Source: Gemmobacter sp. 24YEA27
GTDB taxonomy: Bacteria > Pseudomonadota > Alphaproteobacteria > Rhodobacterales > Rhodobacteraceae
Direction of reading: 5' to 3'
Assembly: GCF_030052995.1 (NCBI RefSeq)
Contig: NZ_JASJPW010000002.1
Span: forward strand, 124,001-188,000
Length of the DNA stretch: 64,000 nucleotides
In this document: piece after piece, positions 37,616-46,018 of the stretch
Layout of the letters: every line of letters starts with the position of its first letter
How positions within the stretch are numbered: position 1 is the stretch's first letter
Made by a program: the position numbers and the translations under genes
Notes under the pieces: generated by a model
Database searches by the model: none
The model's input: only the letters and a program-made list of their open reading frames with translations
What the model was told of the DNA's origin: nothing

Positions 37616-37746
37616 GTTGAGCGCCTCGCGCGCCGCTCATCGAGAATTGCACTGCTGTTCGTGTCGCATTGGGGTAAACTCGGCCGCAGGGCATATGCCG
37701 GGGGGAAGATGGCAAGGAACAGGCGGCGCGCCATGACAGGTCGGCT

Positions 37747-38070
37747 ATGACAGAAAAGGGCCTCTCTGCGCCCCAGAAGGCATTGCTTGCCGAAGCACAA
37801 ACCGCGCCGGGCGGGATCCTGTCGCTGAAAGACGATCCGCGTGGCGAAGAGGTGGTCGCCCTGGCCGAGCGGCTGACCGATCTTGGCCTGTTGCGCATCG
37901 TGACCGCGCGGCGCTACCGGCTGAGCGATGCTGGCCGGGCCGCGCTCGAGGTGAAAGCGGGACAACGCCGCGCCGCCCGCAGCCAGCCAGCCGCGACTGC
38001 AATGGATGCCGAAACCGAAGCCGGAAAACCACCGGGATTCTGGGCCCGCCTTTTTGGAGGCAAAAGTTGA
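37747..38070 (+). CDS. Small unknown protein, possible winged-helix
   Basis: A 107-residue protein (MTEKGLSAPQKALLAEAQTAPGGILSL...). Residues about 1-75 resemble a compact winged-helix fold: helices, then LGLLRIVTARRYRLSDAGRAALE, a wing-like pattern seen in small MarR/PadR-like domains. The C terminus is Ala-rich and ends PPGFWARLFGGKS, an amphipathic tail. No family recognised. It lies after the ALDH remnant and convergent with the histidine kinase gene. Confidence 0.5.
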   Translation: MTEKGLSAPQKALLAEAQTAPGGILSLKDDPRGEEVVALAERLTDLGLLRIVTARRYRLSDAGRAALEVKAGQRRAARSQPAATAMDAETEAGKPPGFWARLFGGKS

Positions 38071-38083
38071 TTTCTGGCCCGGT

Positions 38084-39427
38084 TCACTCCGCCAAACCCG
38101 GCTGAACCGGGCCCGAAGGCAGCTGCAATTCCACCTCCAGGCCGCCACCCGCCCGGTTCCTCAGCGCCATCGTGCCGCCATGCGCTGCGACGATCTTGCG
38201 GGTGATCGCGAGGCCGAGACCAATGCCGCCGGTCTCGCGTGAGCGGCTTTCCTCGCCGCGGACAAAGGGCTGCAGCACATCGGCAAGCCGGTTCTCCGGG
38301 ATCCCCGGGCCGCGGTCGCTGACCGTAATCACCGCCGCCCCCCGGATACGTTCAAGGCTCACCCGGGCCGAGCCCGCATAGCGCTGCGCATTGTCGATCA
38401 GATTGCCAACGGCGCGGCGGATCGCCACCTCCTGCACCGGAGCGATCACCGGCTCATGCGCCGCGAGATTTACCCCCGCCCCCGCGCAAAGATCGGCCAG
38501 CACCTCGCGCAGATCGGTCTCACGGCGCTCTTCTTCCGGCCCGGATCCGGTGGTGTAGCGCAGGATATCATCGGTCATCACCGTCATATCTTCGAGGATG
38601 CGGATCATCGGCAGGCGCAGCGCATCCTCATCTACCCCTTCGACGCGCAACCGCAGGCTGGTGATGGGCGTGCGCAGGTCATGGCCAACTGACGCCAGCA
38701 TCCGGCGCCGGTCCTCTTCAAATGCGGCGATCTGGCTTTGCATCGTGTTGAACGACGTCGCCGCATCGCGGATCTCGCGCGGGCCGGTTTCAGTCAGGCG
38801 CACCGAATGATCCCCCCGCCCTGCCGCCAGCGAAGCAGCGGCCAGCTTTTGCAGCGGGCGCGTCATCTGGTTCAGGAAGAAAAGCCCGATCGCCAGTGCC
38901 ACCGAAAGCGACGCGATCAGCGGGATGAAAAACGTCGATTTCTGCCGCCAGACATTCGAGAGACCCAGCGGATAGACCAGTGAATTGAGCCATTCCCCCT
39001 GACGCACTCCCTTGGCCAGCTGGACCGAGATGATCAGAAGCGCCGGGCTGTGCAGATCGGCGCTTTGCCGGGCGATGGGCCGGGCCACAAGGATCACATG
39101 GTTCGGCAGTGCACGGCGGATCTCATCGGCGATATCACCCAGCTCCTCCCCCGCATTGCGGGTCAGCGGGTCAGGTTCGATGGAAAAACGGGTGTATCCG
39201 GTCATCGAGCGGGTGACGATCGCCTCGCCGGTCTCGCGGTCGGTCTCTTCAATGGTGTCAATCAGCGCGACGAGACGGCCCATATCATGCTGCACCCGGA
39301 TCGCCTGGTCAAAGGCCGACCCTTCCTGCGCCAGAAGCCAGGCGGCGGCGACATTGCAAAACAACAGCGAGGCAATCAGCAAAAGCGCGAAACGGCCATG
39401 GATACTGTCAGGAAGACGAAACTGCAT
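38084..39427 (-). CDS. Sensor histidine kinase, OmpR/EnvZ-class (PfeS-like by context)
   Basis: A 447-residue kinase. Transmembrane helices at about 12-32 and 166-186 flank a 130-residue periplasmic sensor, then a HAMP segment (MTRPLQKLAAASLAAGRGDHSV). The H box HDLRTPITSLRLR has phospho-acceptor His249. N box NLIDNAQRYAG, G1 DRGPGIP, F and G2 GIGLGLAITRKIVAAHGG are all present, so catalytic function is expected. The gene begins three bases after the response regulator stop. The pair is divergent from a FepA-type siderophore receptor, the same arrangement as Pseudomonas pfeR-pfeS/pfeA, so it may sense a catecholate siderophore. Confidence 0.9.
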   Translation of the reverse strand: MQFRLPDSIHGRFALLLIASLLFCNVAAAWLLAQEGSAFDQAIRVQHDMGRLVALIDTIEETDRETGEAIVTRSMTGYTRFSIEPDPLTRNAGEELGDIADEIRRALPNHVILVARPIARQSADLHSPALLIISVQLAKGVRQGEWLNSLVYPLGLSNVWRQKSTFFIPLIASLSVALAIGLFFLNQMTRPLQKLAAASLAAGRGDHSVRLTETGPREIRDAATSFNTMQSQIAAFEEDRRRMLASVGHDLRTPITSLRLRVEGVDEDALRLPMIRILEDMTVMTDDILRYTTGSGPEEERRETDLREVLADLCAGAGVNLAAHEPVIAPVQEVAIRRAVGNLIDNAQRYAGSARVSLERIRGAAVITVSDRGPGIPENRLADVLQPFVRGEESRSRETGGIGLGLAITRKIVAAHGGTMALRNRAGGGLEVELQLPSGPVQPGLAE

Positions 39428-39430
39428 GCC

Positions 39431-40159
39431 TCAGCCGTCCGGCCGGACATCGTCAACAATCCGGTAGCCGCCACCCCAGTCGGTCAGGAGGATCTTCGGC
39501 GCCCGCGCATTGTCCCCAAGCTTGCGCCGCAGCCGGAATATGCAATTGTCGGCGGCACGCATCGTCGTCGTATCCCCCTTGCGGCTGATCAGCTTTGCGA
39601 TGTCCTCGCGGCTCAGGACCCCGCCCGGATGATCAAGCAGCGCCTCAAGAAGCCGGTTCTCGCCCGAGGTCAGCCCGACCTCGGCCCCGTCGGGCAGCAG
39701 CAATGCCTGTAGCTGAGGATCGTGCACGATCCCGGCAAAACGCCGCCTTTCCCGCGCCGGCCCGGGTTTTGCGAGGCTGCCCCGCCGCAAAACGGCATGA
39801 ATGCGCGACAACAGCTCGCGCGGATTGAAGGGTTTGGTCACATAATCATCAGCGCCCAGATCGAGGCCCCGGATCTTATTGGCGTCACTGTGCAGCGCCG
39901 TCAGCATGATCACCGGAATGCGCGCCCCGGTGCTGCTGTTCATCAGCGCGCGGTAGAAACTTAGCCCGTCTTCGCCCGGCATCATCAGATCAAGGATAAT
40001 GAGGCTGATCGTTTCATCGTGCAAAACCGCCCGCGCCTCATCCGCCGATGCGGCGCCAACCGCCTCGAACCCGTTCCTCGCGAGATAGTGGCAAAGCGGA
40101 TCGCGGATATCGGCGGCGTCATCGACCACCAGCAGTTTCGGTATGTATGTCTTCTGCAT
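39431..40159 (-). CDS. OmpR-family response regulator (PfeR-like by context)
   Basis: A 242-residue regulator. Receiver domain with acidic pocket Asp13/Asp14, phosphorylation site Asp57 (LIILDLMMPGEDG) and the conserved Lys in DDYVTKPFN. A C-terminal OmpR winged helix follows (LTSGENRLLEALLDHPGGVLSREDIAKLI ... RAADNCIFRLRRKLGDN ... ILLTDWGGGYRI). ATG 40159 (MQKTYIPKLLVVDD) is used; an extension to 40300 lacks homology. Divergent from the FepA-type receptor; direct repeats near 40325 are the likely target. Confidence 0.92.
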   Translation of the reverse strand: MQKTYIPKLLVVDDAADIRDPLCHYLARNGFEAVGAASADEARAVLHDETISLIILDLMMPGEDGLSFYRALMNSSTGARIPVIMLTALHSDANKIRGLDLGADDYVTKPFNPRELLSRIHAVLRRGSLAKPGPARERRRFAGIVHDPQLQALLLPDGAEVGLTSGENRLLEALLDHPGGVLSREDIAKLISRKGDTTTMRAADNCIFRLRRKLGDNARAPKILLTDWGGGYRIVDDVRPDG

Positions 40160-40324
40160 TCGCCAGGGGCCCCGGAGCCTCGGCTGCCGGAATGATGTCC
40201 AGGAGATTCCCCCGACCGGAGCCAAACCCATAGTAAACCCGGCCACCGGCCCGGACAACGTGGCGAGGTTGTCACATTCCTGAGTGAATTTCCAGGACAA
40301 ATCCGGCGAAACCCGTCAGCCAGA

Positions 40325-40348
40325 GACAGTTCGCGACAGTTCTGTCGC
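40325..40348. promoter_or_regulatory. Probable response-regulator site upstream of the FepA-type receptor
   Basis: GACAGTTC is directly repeated at 40325-40332 and 40335-40342, a 10-base period typical of OmpR-family dimer sites. Overlapping it, GCGACAG-TT-CTGTCGC at 40333-40348 is a perfect inverted repeat. The site is about 90 bases upstream of the receptor ATG and 166 from the regulator start. Confidence 0.55.
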
Positions 40349-40439
40349 AAACGGCTTGCCCCGCCCGGGTGTCGCGGCATGAACCGGGCCAAAGCCCGCA
40401 TTCAGCCAGCCAGAAACCCCGATTCCACGGAGTCTTGTG

Positions 40440-42710
40440 ATGCAGACCCATTCATCGCGCCTTGCATCCGGCACGGCGCTGTTTCTGGTGCTTTCCACCG
40501 GTTTTTTGGTGACCCCGGCCCTTGCCCAGTCGAGCTCGGAAGAGGACGAGGCGGTCGAACTTGGCACCATCGTTCTTTCGGCCGAAGACCAGATCAAACA
40601 GGCGCTAGGCGTCTCGACCATCACCGCAGAAGATCTGGCAAAAACCCCGGTGATGAATGACATCTCGGAAGTCGTGCGCAAGATGCCGGGCGTCAACCTG
40701 ACAGGGGCCTCGGCTTCGGGTCAGCGCGGCAACCAGCGCCAGATCGACCTGCGCGGCATGGGGCCGGAAAACACCCTGATCCTGATCGACGGCAAACCGG
40801 TCAATTCGCGCAATGCGGTCAAGATGGGCCGCAATGGCGAGCGTGACACCCGGGGCGATTCCAACTGGGTTCCGGCAGAGCTCATCGAGCGGATCGAAGT
40901 CATTCGCGGCCCGGCGGCGGCGCGCTACGGTTCGGGCGCCTCGGGCGGTGTGGTCAATATCGTGACCAAACGCCCTGACAGTTTTACCGGTCAGGTCGGG
41001 CTGCATTACACCGCGCCCGATAACAGCAAGGAAGGCGACAGCTATCGCGGGTCTTTCATGCTGGCGGGCCCGGTGGGCGAGAGGCTCAGCCTGCGGATCT
41101 TCGGCGGCTATAACAAGACCAATGGCGATGCGGCCGATCTCAACCCTCCGACCGCGACCGGTGCCACGCCCCTGGCCGGCAAAGAAGGTGTTTCGAACAA
41201 GGATATCGGCGCTCTGGCCACCTGGAAGATCGCCGAGAACCACGAGCTGGATTTCGAGATGAACTTCTCGCGCCAGGGCAATAAATTCGCCGGCGACTCG
41301 CAGCTTGGCAGCTGGCCGGCGAACTCGGCCACCCAGCCCCATATCGTCGAGGATTACCTGGGGCTTATCGGCACCGAAACCAATAAGATGTACCGCCGCA
41401 CCTTCGCGATCACCCATCGCGGCGACTATGATTTCGGCACGTCGAACAGCTTTATCCAGCTGGAAAACACCACCAATACGCGGCTTTGTGAAGGCGTCGC
41501 CGGCGCAGGCGAGGGCCGGATCAGCTATTGCGCGGATGCCGATGGTGATGGCGTCAATGACAGCTTCGCCTTCCGCACCATCAAGCTGGAGAACATCACC
41601 GCCAAGTCGGAATGGATCCTGCCGATGCATCTTTTCGGCCGTGGAGCGACGGTGACGCTGGGCGGTGAATTCCGCCGCGAGAAGATCGACGATCCGGTCT
41701 CGATCGTCACCAGCCTGCCCGGCTCCATCACCGACCCGACGCTGATCAACAATGCCGCCAGCCGCGACCCGGTTCTCGCGATGAACCGCGTCGGGCTTTA
41801 TGCCGAAGCCAATATCGAATGGTCGGACAATCTGATCATCACCCCCGGCCTGCGCTACGACTATTCCAGCGATTTTGGCGGCAATGCCTCGCCCAGCCTG
41901 AATGCTGAATACCGTTTCAGCGATGAATGGAAGATGAAGCTCGGCATCGCCCGCGCCTTCAAGACGCCGAACGTGTTCCAGCTGAACCCGGGCTATGTCT
42001 ATACGACCAACGGCAATGGCTGTCCCTGGGTCAATGGTGTGCGTCTGACCGGCCCCTGTTTTGTGGTCGGCAATCCCGATCTTGATCCCGAGATCAGCGT
42101 CAACAAGGAAATCGGGTTCGCCTATGAGGGCGATAACGGCATCAATGCCAGCCTGACCTATTTCCACAACGACTATAAGAACAAGATCCAGTCGGGCCAG
42201 ATCCAGGAAAATCCCGGCGCCACCACCAACCGCCTGTTCCGCTGGGAAAACACCGGGCCGGCTGTGGTCGAGGGGATCGAAGGTAATTTTGCGACCCGGC
42301 TCAGCGACACGATCTCGCTGAACACCAATGTCACCTATATGATCGACTCGAAGATTAAATCGACCGGCCAGCCGCTTTCGCTGGTCCCCGATTATACGAT
42401 CAATGCCACGCTTGACTGGCAGGCCCGTGACGATCTGGGCTTCTCGCTCGGCGCCACCCATTACGGCCCGATCCAGCCTTCGGCGATCAGCTCGGTGTCC
42501 AATGCGGTCACCACCGACCCCAATGAGCGCGGCGGCTACACCCTGTTCAACATTGGCATGAACTGGGATGTCACCGAGACCGCCCGCATGACCGCCGGTG
42601 TGACCAACCTCCTGGACAAGAAGATCTACCGCACCGAGACCAGCGGTGGCTCGAACACCTTCAACGAGCCAGGCCGCGCCTTCTATGTCGGTCTGACCAA
42701 ATCCTTCTGA
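40440..42710 (+). CDS. fepA: FepA-family TonB-dependent siderophore receptor
   Basis: A 756-residue outer-membrane receptor. Signal peptide to about ALAQ (residues 1-30). TonB-box-like IVLSAEDQ (about 45-52), then a plug domain with IDLRGMGPENTLILIDGKPVNSRNAVKMGRNG and VIRGPAAARYGSGASGGVVNIVTKRP. A 22-strand barrel ends in Phe (LTKSF). Plug features match FepA/PfeA enterobactin receptors. GTG directly precedes the ATG (40437); GGAG lies upstream. Probably imports ferric catecholate siderophore and is controlled by the divergent two-component system. Confidence 0.92.
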   Translation: MQTHSSRLASGTALFLVLSTGFLVTPALAQSSSEEDEAVELGTIVLSAEDQIKQALGVSTITAEDLAKTPVMNDISEVVRKMPGVNLTGASASGQRGNQRQIDLRGMGPENTLILIDGKPVNSRNAVKMGRNGERDTRGDSNWVPAELIERIEVIRGPAAARYGSGASGGVVNIVTKRPDSFTGQVGLHYTAPDNSKEGDSYRGSFMLAGPVGERLSLRIFGGYNKTNGDAADLNPPTATGATPLAGKEGVSNKDIGALATWKIAENHELDFEMNFSRQGNKFAGDSQLGSWPANSATQPHIVEDYLGLIGTETNKMYRRTFAITHRGDYDFGTSNSFIQLENTTNTRLCEGVAGAGEGRISYCADADGDGVNDSFAFRTIKLENITAKSEWILPMHLFGRGATVTLGGEFRREKIDDPVSIVTSLPGSITDPTLINNAASRDPVLAMNRVGLYAEANIEWSDNLIITPGLRYDYSSDFGGNASPSLNAEYRFSDEWKMKLGIARAFKTPNVFQLNPGYVYTTNGNGCPWVNGVRLTGPCFVVGNPDLDPEISVNKEIGFAYEGDNGINASLTYFHNDYKNKIQSGQIQENPGATTNRLFRWENTGPAVVEGIEGNFATRLSDTISLNTNVTYMIDSKIKSTGQPLSLVPDYTINATLDWQARDDLGFSLGATHYGPIQPSAISSVSNAVTTDPNERGGYTLFNIGMNWDVTETARMTAGVTNLLDKKIYRTETSGGSNTFNEPGRAFYVGLTKSF

Positions 42711-42723
42711 GCGATGCAAATGT

Positions 42724-42746
42724 CCCGGCCGGATGATCCGGCCGGG
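42724..42746 (+). terminator. Strong hairpin between fepA and the propeller gene
   Basis: CCCGGCCGGA and TCCGGCCGGG pair perfectly around a TGA loop, 13 bases after the fepA stop. There is no T tract, so it more likely stabilises or attenuates the mRNA between two co-transcribed genes than ends it. Confidence 0.55.
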
Positions 42747-42771
42747 CACCCTCTTGTCAGAAAGAAACATC

Positions 42772-44166
42772 ATGTTTTCCAAAGCATTCCGCCCGCTTCT
42801 CAGCGCCTCGACCCTTGCGATCCTGCTGGCTGGCCCGGTCTCAGCCGATAGCGTCTTCACCCCGGTCCGGGATTTCCAGGGCCGCGTCAGCGCCGCCAGC
42901 TCCGAGCGCGGCGCGCCGGTCTATACTGGCAGCAAGGTCACCATTTCGGGCGAAGGGCTGATCCCCGATCAGGAAATCACCCTGATGCGCGGCCCCAATG
43001 TCCTGAATGCCGACGGCCCGCTGCTGGTCGATGCTGAAGGCGCATTCAGCTTTGACCTTGACGTCGATGCCGATGCCGCAACCGGGCTGCAGCCGATCCT
43101 GGTCATTGCCGAAAACCCCGCCGCCGCCGAGGTGGTGACGCTGAAAATCTCGCCCGAAGTGCCACTTTCGGGCGCAGATAAATTCACCATCGCCAATGGT
43201 CCGGTGACGCGTGGCCTCTATCAGGTGGCTTATTCAAAAGCCTCGGATGCGGTGTTCGTGACCTCGGCCGTCGGCCGCCCGCCGGTCAAACAATCGGCGC
43301 TGACCAAGCTTGATGCCAATACGCTGGAACAGCTGGCCCAGGTCACACCCGAGGCCGCACCCGCGCGCGAGAATGGCGAGGATGCCGGGCTTTTCGCGGT
43401 TTACGGCGTGGGCGTGGATGATGTGAATGGCAATGTCTGGGTGACAAACACCCGGCAGGACACCATTTCGGTCTATAAGCAATCCGACCTTTCTCTGGTC
43501 CGGCAATTCGCGCCGGGCTCGGTCAACCATGCCCGCGATGTGGTGATCGACGAGGCGAATGGCCGGGCCTATGCCTCGGCCACCCGCACCGGCAATATCG
43601 AAGTGTTCGACACCGCAACGCTGGAGCAGCTGGCACCGATCACCATCACTTCGGGCGAACGCGGCGGTGCATGGTCGGCGATGGCGCTGGATATCGACCC
43701 GGCCTCGGGCATTCTCGTCAATGTTTCGATGAGCACCAATGAGCTTGCCGTGATCGATCTGAAATCGGGCGATGTCAGAGTGATCGCGCTGCCCGGTGCC
43801 AAAGGTGCCGCCGGTGTGGCCTATGATGCGGCCCAGGGCCTTGCCTTTGTCGTCTCGCAGCAATCGGACAATGTGCTGGTGGTCGATGTCGCGAAAGGCG
43901 AAGTGATCCATGATGTGGCGGTCGGCGCGCAGCCGCTGAACGTCACCTATGACGCGGCCTCGAATGCCGCCTATATCGCCAATCGCGGCGCGGGCACGAT
44001 CACGGTGGTCAATGGGCAGGGCGAAATCCTCGCCAATCTGGACGCCGGCAACTCGACCAACCAGCTCCGCGCCGATGGCCAGGGCCGGATCTGGGCGGTG
44101 AACAAGGCGCGCGGCGAAGACGATCCGACCGGCGACAATCTCTGGCGCCTGACGCCGGCACAATAA
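42772..44166 (+). CDS. YncE-like periplasmic beta-propeller protein
   Basis: A 464-residue exported protein with a signal peptide (MFSKAFRPLLSASTLAILLAGPVSA). A beta-sandwich region of about 110 residues precedes a seven-bladed propeller (about 140-464) with repeated strands such as VYKQSDLSLVRQFAPG, IEVFDTATLEQLAP, VIDLKSGDVRVIALPG, VVDVAKGEVIHDVAVG and ITVVNGQGEILANLDAG. ATG 42772 is chosen because it yields a proper signal peptide; the upstream start at 42733 does not. E. coli yncE also neighbours a TonB-dependent receptor gene (yncD), so a receptor-linked, iron-related role is plausible. Confidence 0.85.
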   Translation: MFSKAFRPLLSASTLAILLAGPVSADSVFTPVRDFQGRVSAASSERGAPVYTGSKVTISGEGLIPDQEITLMRGPNVLNADGPLLVDAEGAFSFDLDVDADAATGLQPILVIAENPAAAEVVTLKISPEVPLSGADKFTIANGPVTRGLYQVAYSKASDAVFVTSAVGRPPVKQSALTKLDANTLEQLAQVTPEAAPARENGEDAGLFAVYGVGVDDVNGNVWVTNTRQDTISVYKQSDLSLVRQFAPGSVNHARDVVIDEANGRAYASATRTGNIEVFDTATLEQLAPITITSGERGGAWSAMALDIDPASGILVNVSMSTNELAVIDLKSGDVRVIALPGAKGAAGVAYDAAQGLAFVVSQQSDNVLVVDVAKGEVIHDVAVGAQPLNVTYDAASNAAYIANRGAGTITVVNGQGEILANLDAGNSTNQLRADGQGRIWAVNKARGEDDPTGDNLWRLTPAQ

Positions 44167-44178
44167 AAGCCCACCACC

Positions 44179-44210
44179 TGCGGCGCCCTGGCTGTGGTCG
44201 GGGCGCCGCA
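44179..44210 (+). terminator. Hairpin downstream of the propeller gene
   Basis: TGCGGCGCCC (44179-44188) pairs with GGGCGCCGCA (44201-44210) around a 12-base loop, 13 bases after the stop. No T run follows, so it is either a weak terminator or an mRNA-end structure. Confidence 0.5.
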
Positions 44211-44243
44211 TCAAGGCGGTCAGATCTGCAATGGCTCTTGGAT

Positions 44244-44265
44244 TTTTGCAAAACCTGTTGCAAAA
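44244..44265. promoter_or_regulatory. Inverted repeat TTTTGCAA-N6-TTGCAAAA upstream of the RpiR gene
   Basis: Eight-base perfect arms at 44244-44251 and 44258-44265, ending 20 bases before the RpiR-type start codon. A natural autoregulatory operator for that regulator. Distinct from, though TTGCAA-containing like, the NGCAAT dyads. Confidence 0.6.
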
Positions 44266-44285
44266 TACTGGAGGGAGACCTCCGC

Positions 44286-45158
44286 ATGACCGATATGACG
44301 CCGCCGAAAGACTATGAAGAGCTGATCCGCCTCATCCATGAGCGCCATGATCAGATGAGCAAGACCTATCAGCGGATCTCGGTCTTCCTGACCCAGAACC
44401 CCAATGAGGTCGCGGTGCAGTCGGTTAATGCGATTGCCGAGCGCTGCGGCATCCATGCCTCAAGCTTTGTGCGCTTTGCCCAGGCCCTGGGATATAAGGG
44501 CTTCAAAGAGCTGCAGGCGCTGTTCCAGCGCCGTCTTGCAACCGCTGCGCCGGGGTTCGAGGCGCGGGTCAAGCTGCTGGAAACCGAGCTGCACACCTCG
44601 GGCGGGCGCTCGGAGCTGAGCTTCCTCAGCGATCTGGTGGTGCGTGATATCGCCTCGCTGCAGGAAATGCTGAACGATATCCGCCAGGAAGATCTGGTCC
44701 AGGCCGCGACCCTCTTTCAGGAGGCCGAGACGGTTTACCTTGTGGGTCAGATGCGCTCGCTCCCGGTGGTGGAGCTGATGCGCTACCAGCTGACCATGAT
44801 CGGCAAACGCTGCATCCTTCTCGATTCCGCAGGCGGTCTTTCGACCTATGTCGCCCGCACCATGGGGCCGAAGGATGTTCTGATGGCAGTCTCGTTCCGG
44901 TTCTATGCGAAAGAGGTCGTGTCCATCGTCGAAGAGGCGGGCGCGCGCGGAGTGGGGATCGTGGCGATCTCGGACAGCACGCTGTCACCGCTGGCGAAAT
45001 CGGCGACCGTGCTGTTTCCGGTGCCGGAACATGATTACACCTTCTCGCGCTCGCTGGCGGCGCCAATGTGTCTGGCGCAGGCGCTGACCGTCGCCGTGGC
45101 AGCGCGGGTGCAACAAAATGTCGAGGCGCCCCGTATCCCGACCGTAACGGGAACCTGA
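44286..45158 (+). CDS. MurR/RpiR-family transcriptional regulator
   Basis: A 290-residue regulator. The N-terminal HTH_6 (YQRISVFLTQNPNEVAVQSVNAIAERCGIHASSFVRFAQALGYKGFKELQALFQ) is complete, and a C-terminal SIS domain (VYLVGQMRSLPVVELMRYQLTMIGKRCILLD ... VLMAVSFRFYAKEVVSI) would bind a sugar or cyclitol phosphate. ATG 44286 follows GGAGGGAGACC. Its likely targets are itself and nearby cyclitol genes; in Rhizobiales and Rhodobacterales, RpiR regulators often control iol operons, but this is inference. Confidence 0.9.
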   Translation: MTDMTPPKDYEELIRLIHERHDQMSKTYQRISVFLTQNPNEVAVQSVNAIAERCGIHASSFVRFAQALGYKGFKELQALFQRRLATAAPGFEARVKLLETELHTSGGRSELSFLSDLVVRDIASLQEMLNDIRQEDLVQAATLFQEAETVYLVGQMRSLPVVELMRYQLTMIGKRCILLDSAGGLSTYVARTMGPKDVLMAVSFRFYAKEVVSIVEEAGARGVGIVAISDSTLSPLAKSATVLFPVPEHDYTFSRSLAAPMCLAQALTVAVAARVQQNVEAPRIPTVTGT

Positions 45159-45169
45159 TACCCCCTGAT

Positions 45170-45931
45170 CTATAGCCCCGCCAGCCCGTCCCCGATAAGC
45201 TTGACCGCGACCAGCGCGACCGAGACATAGGTCAGCAGATAGAAGATATCGGCCCGCATCCGCCGGACGGCCCAGGCCCCTGCCCAGGTCGAGACAACCG
45301 CAAGCGGCAAAAGCAGCGCCGAGGCGGTGAGGTTTTCGGCCCCGAACTGGCCAAGCGCGAAATAGGGGATCAGTTTCAGCGCATTGGTGATCGCGAAGAA
45401 CATCACCAAAGTGCCGGTGTAGAGCTTCGGATCCAGCTTCAGCGGCATCATATAGATCTGCAATGGCGGCGCACCGGCATGGGCGACAAAGCTGGTATAT
45501 CCCGCAATGCCGGCCCAGAACTGCGCCTGGGCCGGGCGCTGTCCGCGAGGGCGCACCTCTCGCCGCATCAGATGCTGGCCGAGGACGCGCAGCACGAAAG
45601 CGGCAGACACCACGCCCACAATCAACCGCACCACGGCATCCGAGACCATCTCGGCGGTGAACCAGCCAATGCCGATCCCCGCCAGCGCCCCGGGCATCAA
45701 AAGCGCAATCAGCCGCCAGTCGACCCATTTGCGCCAGCTCGCGACGCTGACCACATCCATCACCACCAGCACCGGCAGCAGAATCGCGGCCGCCGTCACC
45801 GGCGACATCACCATCGCCATGATCGGCACGCCCAGAAGGCTCATGCCGCCAAGACCACCCTTTGACAGCCCGACAAGGATCACTGCGATCAGGGTGGCGA
45901 TCAGCGCGCCAGGCGTGTCAAGGATCGGCAT
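45170..45931 (-). CDS. TauE/SafE (TSUP) family permease
   Basis: A 253-residue, about 8-span permease. GALIATLIAVILVGLSKGGLGGMSLLGVPIMAMVMSPVTAAAILLPVLVVMD is the N-terminal TSUP repeat, with the second copy about residue 130 (QFWAGIAGYTSFVAHAGAPPLQIYMMPLK). TSUP proteins move sulfite, sulfoacetate or other organic anions. It is convergent with the RpiR gene and sits beyond the terminator of the upstream operon on its own strand, so it is expressed separately. Confidence 0.88.
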   Translation of the reverse strand: MPILDTPGALIATLIAVILVGLSKGGLGGMSLLGVPIMAMVMSPVTAAAILLPVLVVMDVVSVASWRKWVDWRLIALLMPGALAGIGIGWFTAEMVSDAVVRLIVGVVSAAFVLRVLGQHLMRREVRPRGQRPAQAQFWAGIAGYTSFVAHAGAPPLQIYMMPLKLDPKLYTGTLVMFFAITNALKLIPYFALGQFGAENLTASALLLPLAVVSTWAGAWAVRRMRADIFYLLTYVSVALVAVKLIGDGLAGL

Positions 45932-45945
45932 TTCGTCACCATATT

Positions 45946-45980
45946 AAAAACCTGGCCCGGCGCGAGGGAACGCCGGGCCA
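45946..45980 (-). terminator. Rho-independent terminator of the 46-51 kb operon
   Basis: Reading leftward, TGGCCCGGCG and CGCCGGGCCA pair (10-base arms, 8-base loop). After GG comes TTTTT (complement of 45946-45950). It lies 38 bases after the dehydrogenase stop at 46019. Confidence 0.8.
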
Positions 45981-46018
45981 TCATGTGACCAGGGAGCGGG
46001 CCACATGAAAGCGGCGGA

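Noticed and set aside
37437..37750. Short plus-strand open frames in the ALDH gap
   Set aside because: They are pieces of the decayed dehydrogenase in shifted frames, not independent genes.
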